Source: Macrotis lagotis (lineage: Eukaryota; Chordata; Mammalia; Peramelemorphia; Peramelidae). From it: a stretch of DNA of 64,000 bases. Of the stretch, positions 55,701 through 64,000 are shown piece by piece. Under the pieces are notes generated by a model, which saw only the letters and a program-made list of their open reading frames with translations, was not told the DNA's origin and ran no database searches. The translations under genes and the position numbers were made by a program. Every line of letters begins with the position of its first letter. Position 1 is the stretch's first letter. Location of the stretch: the NCBI RefSeq assembly GCF_037893015.1, contig NC_133662.1, forward strand, positions 271,491,944 through 271,555,943, in the 5' to 3' direction.

Positions 55701-57452
55701 GATGCTGCAGGTTTCTTTCCCCATCCTGGAAGGCAGCTTCTTAGGGCTGTCATGTTCAGATCGGTAATAGTTCCACTTTAGTGAGTGAAGTGTCCCTCAT
55801 CGGTGTGGAACACTGTGTTTGATTTTTCCCAGGAACACCCCAAGGTCTATTTGTCTACAGAATAGACAGTGAATGTGGGAGCAAGGGGCAGTGCATACAA
55901 AAAGCTGGCCTTGGGGACATGAAATCTTGGCTTCCTGGCCTGGCTGTGTGTCCCTGGGCAAGTCACCTACCCTCTCTGTGCTCTGACAAATCTAAAGCAG
56001 ACTATTAGCAGAAATGATGTTAACCTACATGAGCTAAGGGAGCTTCTTAACGCACAGTCCCTATTTATCACTGTAACAGTAAGGGTGATAAACCCCCAAA
56101 GTCCCCTTATTCTCAGTGTCTTGGCCATAGAGTTGGATACTTAGGTTAAAGGGCACATTCACATTTTCAGACCATTTCTTGCTCCCTTGAGGGAGGGGCC
56201 AAAGCTGTCTGTGGGCATTGCCTGTCTTTTACCCCCTTTTTCTCTTCCTCCCTCCCTGCTCCCCAACAGAAATACAGAGCTTTACCACTGCTGAGAAGGA
56301 TGGGAGGATTGTGGGGGAGATCGCCTTCCAGCTAGACAGACGGATCCTGGCCTATGTCTTCCCAGGAGTTACAAGGCTTTATGGCTTCACTGTGTCCAAT
56401 ATCCCTGAGAAGATCAAACAGGTATGCCTCCTTGCCCCTCGCTCAGACTGGCCTCATTGGCCACTCACCAGGGAAGACCAGGGAGCCTGGCTCCATGCCC
56501 CAGAAGTTCTTTCTTGCCAGTCTCCGGTGTGGCCCCATTGCTACCCTGGCATGCTCATGGTCTCCCAGGAGACCTGGTTCTCAACCTTTATTCAGGAGTT
56601 GGAAATTTGAGTGATTCAGGTCTCACTGGAGTGGTAGCAAAGATGGTCCCCAACAGCAAAAGAGACTGCTGAGCCTCCTTCATTGACTCTGGGCCCCATG
56701 ATGGACTAAATATGGACTAAATAAGATTAGGGCTACTGTGGTTCTGTTGTTTCACTCATGTCTGATTCTTTATGGCCTCATTTCGGGGTTTCTTGGTAAA
56801 CTGGAATGCTTTGCTATGTCCTCTCCAGTTCATTTGACAGATGAGGAAACTGAGGCAAACAGGGTGATATGACCTGCTAGGAAGGGTTGGTGCTCAAGCT
56901 GTGAACTACAGTGCCACCTAAGGGTCCGAGCCATGGACTCGGTTGGCACTTTGGGGGTCTCTGGCCTGGCTTCCTGGCTCCAGAGGGCTGTGGGGTTAAA
57001 GCACACTTTTGCTCCTGAGCTTCAGGCTCTAAATGTCCCCCTCCCAGGGTCTCATAGATCAGGCCCCCTCCCAGGCCCCCAGGCTCCCCTCCTCAGCCCA
57101 GGTCTCCTTCTGGTCTGGCCAGCAGACTTCCATCAAGTCCCTGGACGGCTCCGTGGATGAGAAGAAGCTGCGAGACCTGAGCCACCGCTACCTGAGCCTC
57201 ACTGCGCGCCTGGAGAAGCTGGGCTACAACAGGGAGGCGCACCCCGTCTTTAGTGAGTTCCTGATCAATACCTATGGCATCCTCAAGCAGAGGCCTGACC
57301 TGCGCTCTAACCCCCTGCACAACAACCCCACGGCCCTGCGCAAGCTGGTCATTGACATCGTGCCCCCCAAGTTCCTGGGGGACTCCCTGCTGCTCTTGAA
57401 CTGCCTCTGCGAGCTCTCCAAGGAGGACAGCAAGCCTCTCTTCGCCTGGTGA
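37581..57452 (+). CDS. SPATC1L: SPATC1L, speriolin-like protein, complete
   Basis: Four coding exons: 37581-37797, 53391-53741, 56270-56421 and 57126-57452, 348 residues in all (human about 340). Phases join as 1, 2/1, 2 and 0. The N-terminus [20 protein letters not shown] is a leucine-heptad coiled coil (residues 1-35) as in speriolins. A low-complexity Ser/Pro region follows (about 36-180). The conserved speriolin C-terminal domain covers about 190-348: [57 protein letters not shown], ending KPLFAW. The family is linked to testis, centrosomes and CDC20 through its paralogue SPATC1; the exact job of SPATC1L is not established here. The first coding exon opens after a tttag acceptor at 37564, so at least one upstream non-coding exon is expected. 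Confidence 0.97.
39760..40605 (-). mobile_element. Older L1 3' region, interrupted by a younger L1
   Basis: The antisense sequence includes ccacagttctttctctgaag, ggttctgctcacttcactct and ttgtcaccacaaaaaa. These correspond to the L1 3' UTR and the end of ORF2. At 40230-40450 it is split by a second antisense L1 3' end (agattttatttattttgagt, ttgccagtctttata), framed by a short repeat (ttcatcatttctt and ttcttcatttctt). Confidence 0.8.
41690..42360 (-). mobile_element. Possible solo LTR fossil, family unassigned
   Basis: Read on the minus strand, this AT-rich, non-coding block has a TATA-like box (complement of ttttatagc near 41960) followed within about 250 bases by a T-rich, poly(A)-signal-like region. 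That is the order expected of an LTR. No internal retroviral region adjoins it. The ends are approximate and the identification tentative; it looks old. Confidence 0.35.
42618..43857 (+). mobile_element. 5'-truncated L1 (end of ORF2 plus 3' UTR)
   Basis: ORF2 C-terminal segments are readable: [37 protein letters not shown] and [17 protein letters not shown]. They correspond to the familiar L1 end CWWECKLVQPLW...[14 protein letters not shown]. The frame is disrupted and the copy inactive. The flanks aaagaaacttggctcctc and aaagaaacttactcctcc are an imperfect target-site duplication. Confidence 0.92.
44622..44775 (-). mobile_element. WSINE1-like SINE
   Basis: Long T-run, then gcaaggcagtggggttaagt, cctgactccagggccagtgc and the head complement gccacctaactgcccc. 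It sits inside pyrimidine-rich unassigned sequence. Confidence 0.92.
46515..46655 (-). mobile_element. Diverged WSINE1-like SINE
   Basis: The segment gaggcaatggagttaagtga, then cctgactccagggccagtgt, ends in a C-run where the tRNA-like head is damaged. Confidence 0.85.
46860..47190 (-). mobile_element. Old L1 3' end fragment
   Basis: The antisense motifs tctacagttccgtctctgga, ggtctggttctgctcacttt and cagcattggttcgtgcaaat match the L1 3' ends at 40010 and 50140. It is diverged and lacks clear end repeats. Confidence 0.7.
47506..47651 (-). mobile_element. WSINE1-like SINE with perfect target-site duplication
   Basis: The antisense copy is framed by CATGGAAGGGTCTTT at 47491-47505 and 47652-47666. 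It splits an older mammalian repeat of the 'tgctgggctctgggg' type that resumes after it. Confidence 0.94.
48541..48705 (+). mobile_element. (GAT)n microsatellite followed by a WSINE1-like SINE
   Basis: Seven GAT units (48541-48561) run straight into the SINE head ggggcagttaggtggcacaa. The body ggagtcaggaggacctgagt and an A-rich end follow. Confidence 0.9.
48740..49720 (+). mobile_element. Old L1, sense orientation, interrupted
   Basis: ORF2 C-terminal remnants include tatgcatcccctttgat and gccaaagaattagaaattgc, followed by 3' UTR features (agagaaagaagtgatgaaat). A non-L1 stretch at about 48936-49300 splits it. Its 3' UTR appears to resume after the antisense L1, at 51904-52470. Confidence 0.7.
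49870..51903 (-). mobile_element. L1, about 2 kb, antisense and 5'-truncated
   Basis: The longest L1 piece in antisense. It has the 3' UTR (49885-50160), then the ORF2 C-terminus: 199- and 213-codon open stretches at 50248-50847 and 50796-51437, with [31 protein letters not shown], and further in [17 protein letters not shown]. It ends within ORF2 near 51903. ORF2 is broken by at least one frame change near 50820; the copy is dead but less eroded than its host. Confidence 0.93.
51941..52073 (+). mobile_element. WSINE1-like SINE nested in L1 3' UTR
   Basis: The head ggggcacctaggtgatgcag, the body ctggagacaggaggatctga and an A-rich tail are seen, with AATTTATTTTTCTT on both sides. Confidence 0.9.
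52274..52415 (+). mobile_element. WSINE1-like SINE nested in L1 3' UTR
   Basis: The head ggggtggctaggtggcacag and the body ggggagtcagaggtacctgg end in gccttgcaaaaaacctaaag. A short direct repeat (gaaagttaa) flanks it. Confidence 0.92.
53165..53327 (+). repeat. TG-rich minisatellite before SPATC1L exon 2
   Basis: About four copies of a 37-42-base unit of the form tgtgtctgcatgtgtggtgt + atgtttgcatttgtatg, embedded in TG dinucleotides. It ends about 65 bases upstream of the exon 2 acceptor (53390). In the transcript it is a UG-rich tract. Confidence 0.95.
53391..53741 (+). CDS. SPATC1L: SPATC1L coding exon 2
   Basis: It encodes residues 73-189: [20 protein letters not shown], the acidic [20 protein letters not shown] and [17 protein letters not shown], ending KSYYIN. 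These match the human protein segment by segment. The donor is gtagca, a weak site with A at +3, and +5 is C. Confidence 0.93.
53860..54030 (+). repeat. MIR element in SPATC1L intron 2
   Basis: A full-length-like MIR: ttcactacttgtccaatctt, then gtgcctcagtttccttgta, then gcaaaatggggatccttaaa, and a core-to-end segment reading aaagcattttgcaggcattg. Confidence 0.8.
54909..55048 (-). mobile_element. WSINE1-like SINE in SPATC1L intron 2
   Basis: Antisense copy: T-rich tail, gcaaggcaatgcggttaagt, cctgactccagggctggtgc, gcaccaccc. Flanks ccctatgtcttt and ccccgtgtcttt are an imperfect target-site duplication. Confidence 0.9.
56745..56930. repeat. Old marsupial SINE remnant (THER/MAR-like)
   Basis: Segments ttcactcatgtctgattctt, ggggtttcttggtaaactgg and agatgaggaaactgaggcaa, ending acagtgccaccta, match the layout of an older marsupial SINE class. 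It lies in the last SPATC1L intron. Confidence 0.65.
57126..57452 (+). CDS. SPATC1L: SPATC1L terminal exon with NAGNAG acceptor
   Basis: The acceptor reads ccagcag|ACT, so splicing can occur after either AG: at 57126 (giving KQ-TS, as in human) or at 57123, adding one glutamine. The exon encodes residues 241-348, the highly conserved end of the speriolin C-terminal domain, and stops at TGA 57450-57452. Confidence 0.94.
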   Translation, partial: TSIKSLDGSVDEKKLRDLSHRYLSLTARLEKLGYNREAHPVFSEFLINTYGILKQRPDLRSNPLHNNPTALRKLVIDIVPPKFLGDSLLLLNCLCELSKEDSKPLFAW

Positions 57453-57510
57453 CGGGCCGGCGCCCCAATACTCAGAGACCCAATTTTTTTACAATACACG
57501 CGCTTGAGTT
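57453..57510 (+). terminator. SPATC1L: SPATC1L short 3' UTR, non-canonical poly(A) signal
   Basis: No AATAAA is found in the first 700 bases after the stop. The best candidate is AATACA at 57492-57497 within a T-rich context (ttttttttacaatacacgc), giving a UTR of only about 60 bases. Variant signals are common in testis-expressed genes. Confidence 0.5.
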
Positions 57511-60500
57511 AAGCCTGGCCGCCTCTCCTTGGGGGGCAGCGAGATCGGCCGGGGGGGCCCCTGGGCAGCGGCCCCCTTTTTGGACTCATTCGCTGTCCTA
57601 GGTACTGGGAAACAAAACTACAAGGTGACTCCCATTCTCTGTCTGGAGGTGTGCCCTGGGGCTGCCAGGGGCCCCCCTAAGCGTTTTCGGGGGGCCTGCC
57701 CGTCTCTTCCCCCCGCCCCGCTGGCTTGTCTCCCCATTAGAGTGTTCCCTCCCTGAGAATGGGGCCTGCATCCTTTTCTATGGGCAGCCCCAAGGCTAGC
57801 TTCGTGGGTGTACACAGAGGCCAGGGGAGGCAGGAGAAGGCACTAATGGGGGGCACAAAGTGGGGGGGCAGGGGAAGCTGCTCTTGTCTGGCCCATCATC
57901 GTGCCACCGTTGGGCCCAGGCTCAGTCCTGGTTCCTGGGGAGCCACATCCTGATGTCACCACCAGCCTCTGTCAAGGGCACTGGGCTGTGAGGAGGATGC
58001 CCACGACCACCCAGAGCTTCAGCATGAGCACTGTTAGCACCCAGCTCAGGAGGGAGTGAGATGATCCCCTGGTTGTGGTCCTTCAGTGGGAAAGAGGCCC
58101 AGCCTTGAAATTCAGTGGGGAAGTCACCAACTGGGTGATGTTACCTGTGGAGGCCACCACCTGCAGGGCAAGTCCTTTAAGCCTTTTTCAACCTCAGTTT
58201 CCCTTCCATTTCATGGGGGTGGTTGTGTTAAGAGAAACTCTACAAAGAGCTGGGCAAACTTTCAGGTGCCATGGCAGTGATGACTGTTGTCATCACTATT
58301 ATACTAAAAATGAAACATCAGGAGAAACCAGGGGTTAAGACCTAAAGTGAATGGATTAAGATCACGTTGAAAGTTATCACTGGGATAATACATTTTGACC
58401 AAGCAGTACCACTATCATTCAATATCATATTAGAAATGTTAGCTTCAGCAATAAGAGAAGAAAAAGAAATAGGAGGAATTAGAATTGGGAAGGAAGAGAC
58501 AAAACTCTCACTCTGCAGATGACATGATGGTCTACCTAGAGAATTCCAAGAAATCATCCAAAAACTACTAGAAACAATTAACAATTTTAGCAAAGTTGCA
58601 GGATATAAAATAAACCCTCATAAATCCTCAACTTTTCTATATATGTCTAGCAAGATACAGCAGGAAGAGCTAGAAAGAGAAATCCTATTCAAAGTAACCT
58701 CAGACAATATAAAATACTTGGGAGTCTATTTGCCAAGACAGACTCGGAAACTTTTTTAAAACAATTACAAAACACTTCTCACACAAATTAAATCATATTA
58801 AATAACTGGGCAAACATCAACTGCTCATGGATAGGTAGAGCTAATATAATAAAAATGACAATTCTACCAAAACTAAACTACTTCTTTAGTGCCCTACCAA
58901 TCAAAATTCCAAAAAAATGAGTTAGAAAAAGTTGTAAGTAAATTCATATGGAGAAATAAAAAGTCAAGAATTTTTAGGATTTAATGAAAAAAAGTGCAAA
59001 AGAAGGTGGCTTAGCCCTACCAGATCTAAAATTATAAAGCATTGGTCCTCAAAACTGTCTGGTATTGGCTAAGAAATAGAGTGGTGGACCAGTGGAATAG
59101 ACTAGGTGCAATAGCAGGAAATGATTCTAGCAATCTACTGTTTGATAAACCCAAAGAGTCCAGCTATTGGGATAAAAACTCTCTCTTCAATAAAAACTGC
59201 TGGGAAAATTGGAAGTTAGTATGGAAGAAACAGTTTAGACCAACACCTCACACCCTATACCAAGATAAGATCCAAATGGATACAGGACATAGACATAAAA
59301 AACAATACTATAAGCAAATTAGAAGATCAAGGACTAGTCTACCTGTCAGATCTATGGAAAGTGGAACAGCTTATGACTAAGGAAGAGATGGAAAACCACT
59401 AAAAACAAACTAGATGATTTCGATTACATTTAATTAAAAAGTTTTTGCACAGATAAAACCACTTGAACCATGATCAAAAGAAATGTAGTAAATTGGGAAA
59501 CATTTTTTACAACTAGTGTTTCTGACAAAGGACTCATTTCTAAAGTATACAGAGAACTGAGTCATATTTTAAAAAAAAGCCATTCCCCAGTTGACAAATG
59601 GTCAAAGGATATGCAAAGGCAATTTACAGATGAGGAGATCAAAGCAATCTATAGTCATATGAAAAATTGCTCTAAATCATTACTTATTAGAGAAATGCAA
59701 ATTAAAGCTTCTCTGAGGTACCACCTCACACCTCTCAGACTGGCCAATATGACCAGAAAGGATAATGGTCATTGTTGGGTTGTGGGAAATCTGGGACACT
59801 ATTACATTGTTGGTGGAGCTGTAAACTCATCCAACCTTTCTGGAGAGAAATTTGGAACTATGTCCCAAGGCAACAAAAATGTGCATTCCCTTTGATCCAG
59901 CAGTACCACTACTGGGTCTCTACCCTGAAGAGATGATGAAAAAGGGTAAAAACATCACTTGTATAGAAATATTCCTAGCAGCCCTGTTTGTGGTGGCAAA
60001 GAATTGGAAATCAAGTAAATGCCCTTCAATTGGGGAATGGCTTAGCAAACTGTGGTATATGTATGTCATGGAACACTATTGTTCTTTTAGAAACCAGGAG
60101 GGACGGGAATTCAGGGAAGCCTGGAGGGATTTGCATGAGCTGATGCTGAGGAGATGAGCAGAACCAGAAAAACACTGTCCAACCTAACAGCAACATGGGG
60201 GTGATGAGCAACCTTGATGGGCTTGCTCATTCCATCATTGCAACAATCAGGGACAATTTGGGGCTCTCTGCAATGGAGAATACCATCTGTGTCCAGAGAA
60301 AACTGTGGAGACTATTTCCTTTAATTTAGGAAAAAAACCCTGCTATCTTATTGTCTGATCTTGCTATCTCTTATACTTTATGTTTCTTCCTTAAGGTTCT
60401 GATTTCTCTCTCAGCACACTCAATTTGGATCAATGTTACCATGGAAACAATGCAAAGACTGACAAATTGCCTTCTGTGGGGGGGTGGGGGAATGGAAGCA

Positions 60501-61191
60501 AGCTTAGGGGGGAAATTATAAAACTCAAAATAAATAAAATATTTAATAAAAACAAACAAAGCAAAAACAACAAAAAATCATGATGATCCTCTTGGATTTC
60601 AGACCTGGATGCAGGATCTGCCCTTCCCCAGGCAGCCAGGCCTCAGGAGGGAGTGAAGGGAGTGAAGAGCCAAATGAGCAATTCCTTCACCTGGCCTCAG
60701 TTTTTTTCTCTGGGAAATAAAGCTAATACTCTCAGGAGCTGAAAACCTTATGTTTGACCTTCTGTTCTTGCCCTTGGCTTGGGGTTGAGAGCTTGCCTAC
60801 AGGCACCCAACCACCTCACCCAGCCAGTTTCACCCCGAGCTGTCCCTGGTATCAGGAACCTCTTCCTGAGTAACTCTGAGGTTCAGTCTTTCTCCTCTGG
60901 GGATCATCCTGAACACAGGACTGGAATCCTTTGGGGGTGGGATCTTATGTTTCCCCTGCAGCACAGAAAATTGGGTTCACATGAGTTAGATGAGAGAAAA
61001 CTGGGTCTGTCCTGGAACCTTTTGGACTCTTCCCTGCCCCCCCGCCCCCCAGTGTCATCTGCTTGTTTGAACAAGTAAAGAGTCCAGTGTCTCTGACGCC
61101 CTGTGATTTCAGGTAGTTAATAAGAAACCACAGGGATGGGTAAAGTTTAGTGGGTCCTTGATATAAAGGACCCTGGTCACCCTTGGGAGAG
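57511..61191. other. Intergenic SPATC1L-FTCD region
   Basis: No gene is recognised. The first 800 bases are GC-rich single-copy-like sequence. A large sense L1 fills 58341-60560. The remaining 600 bases lead into the FTCD promoter. Confidence 0.75.
58341..60560 (+). mobile_element. 5'-truncated L1, about 2.2 kb
   Basis: It begins inside the reverse transcriptase domain. The catalytic ADDM motif is recognisable at about 58516-58530 (gcagatgacatgatgg). It continues through [20 protein letters not shown], the DKGLISK block and [17 protein letters not shown] to a 3' UTR ending in aataaaatatttaataaaaa. ORF2 has several frame breaks, so it is dead. It aligns by eye with the antisense copy at 49870-51903. 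Confidence 0.95.
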
Positions 61192-61192
61192 C
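61116..61192 (+). promoter_or_regulatory. FTCD: FTCD promoter: HNF1-like site and TATA box
   Basis: A TATA box, TATAAAGG, lies at 61162-61169, which would place transcription start near 61192 and leave a 5' UTR of about 107 bases. GTTAATAA occurs at 61116-61123, about 75 bases before that start, and again at 61247-61254. It matches the HNF1 half-site GTTAAT. FTCD is strongly liver-expressed, which fits. Function is inferred. Confidence 0.5.
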
Positions 61193-61298
61193 TTGGCTAG
61201 AGAGCTAAGAAAACAACTCTGGAGGACGTAACTCTCTCTCATTGGAGTTAATAACGGTCTTCTCGGCTGGGAAATTGTACCCAAAAGATACCTCCAGA

Positions 61299-63322
61299 AT
61301 GTCTCAGCTGGTGGAATGTGTTCCCAACTTCTCTGAGGGGAACAACCAAGAGGTAAGAGACTGAGGTGATTCCTTGTGAGAACTGCGGAGGAGGCAGGAG
61401 GCCCAGGGAAAGTGGAAAATTCATTTCCCCAGATCTGCTGGCCATGGTGGAGTCACTGGACTTCAGCATATGCCTTTTATTGTTTGGGGGGAGTTTGCTG
61501 ATCGATTAGGGATGATTGTGAAGGAATCAAGGACAGCCCGCTGGTACATGGACAACCCCCTGATAACTATCTACCTCATTCATCTGTAAAATAGAATGAA
61601 TTCAATGACCCTTAAGGCTCCTTTTAGTTTCAGATGTATGATCCTATAATCTTGTGCTCATGGGCAAGTCCTTTTCCCTCTCTGGACCTCAGTTTTCTCT
61701 TTTGTAAATGGATTGAATTTGGACAGCGTGACATCCAAATTCCCTTTCCAGTGCTTGATCTACAACCCTATGCCTCTCTGAAAGCTTGGGTTTTGTCCAA
61801 AGGGAAATGCCATCTGTCACTGATGGTTCAGAGACTTCCAACCAAGTTGGTTTCCAAGAGGGGGTTTCGGGTGAAAATTGCTCCCGTCTCTGATCCCACT
61901 GACCTAGAACTAGCAATGTTGGGATCTTCTGTGGGACCTGGGAGAAATCCTTGTCCCTCTGAAGACTTCATTTTCCCTCCCTTTGAAAAAGGAGAGGAGT
62001 GAGACTTGGCCAAATTTAAGACCTCTTGGGATTCCATGTCCCATGTAACTGAGTGGGACTCGCAAAGTGGAATTCTCCCCCAACTCTGAAGCTTCCTAAG
62101 GGTCTCATGCCCAGGGAAACATGAGTTACCTTGTTGGAATCTCCATTTATCCTGCTTCTACAGAAACATCCATAGTGACCCCAGGGCTCCGGTTGTTTTC
62201 TTAGAAATGAGCATGGATTTGTTAAAAAAATCTCTTTACTGATCAGAAGAGCAAAGCCATGGCCATCCTATATATAGAACAATTTAAAATAGTTGATGCT
62301 TTTGTTTTTTTCCATTTGTGGAAGCCAGGGAAATCCATTGGGGCTTAGGTGTGGGTCAGTGGCCAGAGAGGCACTCCATGATCTTCCCTTGGACCAGTAT
62401 TGGAAGTATTTCTCTGGAGGAGAAAGTGAGGCTGGGGACTTGGCACAACCCACCTTGTTCAAATCCAATTCATGTGTTAGTCAGGGTGTCACCTCCCTGA
62501 TATCAGAGTCATCTTTGAGAATGAAGGACAAGCATCATCAAAATTAGGAATTGCTGGGTGCTGGCAAGGGATCTGGGCCCACAAGATTAGTTAAGGTGTC
62601 TCCTTGGTCTCAAACCCCTAGTAATGGCAGCCATGCCTGCTGTGCTGTGTGATTCTCAGACATGAAATTGCCTTTATCTAGTGAAGCCTGGTGACTTCTA
62701 GGGGAGAGGTTTGCATGATAGGGTGGCACTTTCCCCTGTGAGCTGCAGAAATATGTACAAATTGAGAGGAAAGAGCCCTGGCCTGCAATGAAGACCAGTT
62801 AACCCTTCACTAATTCACTGGGTGACCCTTGTCCTCTCGACTTCAACTTGCTTATCTACTAAATGGGGGGGGGATGTTATTGATCTCTAGGGTCAGAGGA
62901 TCACATCTAGAAAGGTCGAAGGGACCTTCTAATCCCTTGATGCTACCTCTTTTGTTACAATGAAGACCAAACAAACCCAGGAGAGATGGCAGGGCCTTTC
63001 TCCCCATTTGTGAACTGGGCACCACAATAACTGAAGTGCCTTCCTTAAAGGGTGCCTATATCGAAGCCATGTTCTGGGCAAACATTCTAGGAAAAGGAGG
63101 CACAACTGATTTTTGTGGGGGCCCCCATCTCTTGGCAGGTCATTGATGCGATTGCCCAGGCCATCTCCCAGACTGCAGGCTGTGTCTTACTGGATGTAGA
63201 TGCAGGCCCTTCCACCAATCGGACAGTGTACACCTTTGTGGGCACCCCTGAAGATGTTGTGGAAGGAGCCTTGAAGGCTGCCCGAGTAGCCTTCCAGCTC
63301 ATCGATATGGCCAAACACAAAG
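61299..63322 (+). CDS. FTCD: FTCD, first two coding exons; gene runs off the right edge
   Basis: Formimidoyltransferase-cyclodeaminase channels the formimino group of histidine breakdown to tetrahydrofolate in liver. Exon 1 is 61299-61352 ([18 protein letters not shown], phase 0). Exon 2 is 63139-63322 ([20 protein letters not shown] and on to MAKHKG, ending in phase 1). Both match human closely, including [17 protein letters not shown]. They form the first 79 codons of the formiminotransferase N-terminal subdomain. The catalytic H82 would lie two residues past the end of exon 2, in exon 3, beyond the window. The start codon is the family's usual start. Confidence 0.97.
61353..63138 (+). other. 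FTCD: FTCD intron 1 with two old L2/MIR-like remnants
   Basis: Remnants at about 61555-61650 (catctgtaaaatagaatgaa, tgtatgatcctat) and 61650-61790 (tctctggacctcagttttct) follow each other in the same sense. Another MIR-like copy lies at about 62790-62960. No exon is recognised. Confidence 0.65.
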
Positions 63323-64000
63323 GTGAGAGGAGAAGGGGGAGGTGGCCCCCTGAACCCTCTGGGAGCCAACAGCTTAGGCACTTAGCAGGGGAGGCCTTCC
63401 CTAGAGTCAGACCTGGACTCAGGAAGATCTGGGTTTGGATCCCACTGGCAGCATTTGTAGGTCTTAACCTCTCCTATTTTTCTTCGCACTCACCACTCTG
63501 GGCTGCTATTTGTATGAAGACAATGGCCCAGGGTCAGTGGCTTCTCCCAGCAGGGTCCCTGGTATCAGGCATACCTGGCTTAGATATGGGGGAACCTGAC
63601 CCCCAAAAGGGTCAGGAATCAATTTTTTTTGGTCTTTTTGTGCTTCCAATTATTTCTGTCAATCTTCCTTAGACAAAGTTTATAGACTGAGCACTGGTTT
63701 TGAAGTCTGTAGGATCAGGCTTCTGCCTCCTCCATGTTGTGACCTTGGGCAAGACATTTCTACTCTGGGGGCTTGGACTTCTTCCTGGGTTCACTTTGGA
63801 GCTTGAGTCGGCTCACCTTTGAGGAGCCTTCCTCCTCTAAAGCCTAGAGCTGGGCAGTCCATTCTGTGTGAAAGAAGGGGAAGCCCAGAGAGGACAAGGG
63901 ACTGAGCCAGGGTCTCCCAGCTCTGTGACCCTTGATGTGTGGTCTGTGAAGAGCATAACTCTGGGCCTCTGATGTGTGGCATGTGCGCATCTGAGTAACT
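63323..64000 (+). other. FTCD: FTCD intron 2, partial
   Basis: Begins with donor gtgaga. Exon 3, which should start with the codons for E-H-P-R-M-G, is not present before the window ends. An antisense MIR-like remnant lies at about 63850-63930 (agcccagagaggacaaggga). Confidence 0.75.

Overview
This window is nuclear DNA from a marsupial. Three things point to this: spliced vertebrate genes in the order of human 21q22.3; many tRNA-derived SINEs of the marsupial WSINE1/CORE-SINE type (they read ggggcggctaggtggc...); and L1 copies whose 3' ends match each other across the window. The species cannot be named from the sequence alone; the SINE type would suit an Australasian marsupial. There are no prokaryotic, plasmid or CRISPR features. 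Four genes lie head to tail on the + strand. In human the same four genes also share one strand and keep the same relative order.

Layout. (1) 2474-10435: the last eleven coding exons of MCM3AP (GANP), about 667 residues of its C-terminal part, with a poly(A) signal at 10550. (2) 10560-12300: a very GC-rich CpG island holding the LSS promoter and its first four exons. Inside LSS intron 2 is a G-rich tandem array carrying a second copy of the end of exon 2. (3) 11300-30630: complete LSS (lanosterol synthase), 22 coding exons and 732 codons, all catalytic residues present, then a probable 3' UTR of about 3.4 kb. (4) 34012-37564: intergenic, no recognised gene. (5) 37581-57452: complete SPATC1L (speriolin family), four coding exons and 348 residues. 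Its 15.6-kb first coding intron is a landing zone for L1s, SINEs and one possible LTR fossil. (6) 57498-61298: intergenic, mostly one 5'-truncated L1, then a TATA-containing FTCD promoter. (7) 61299-63322: the first two coding exons of FTCD; the gene leaves the window to the right.

The genes do not form a functional pathway. MCM3AP acts in mRNA export (TREX-2), LSS in cholesterol synthesis at the ER, SPATC1L in a testis/centrosome-linked family, and FTCD in liver histidine and folate metabolism. They are a conserved synteny block. Every exon boundary given was read by eye from GT/AG sites, continuous phase and remembered family protein sequence; no alignment was run. I found no undescribed system. 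The most interesting local signal is the tandemly repeated exon-intron junction in the G-rich LSS intron 2.
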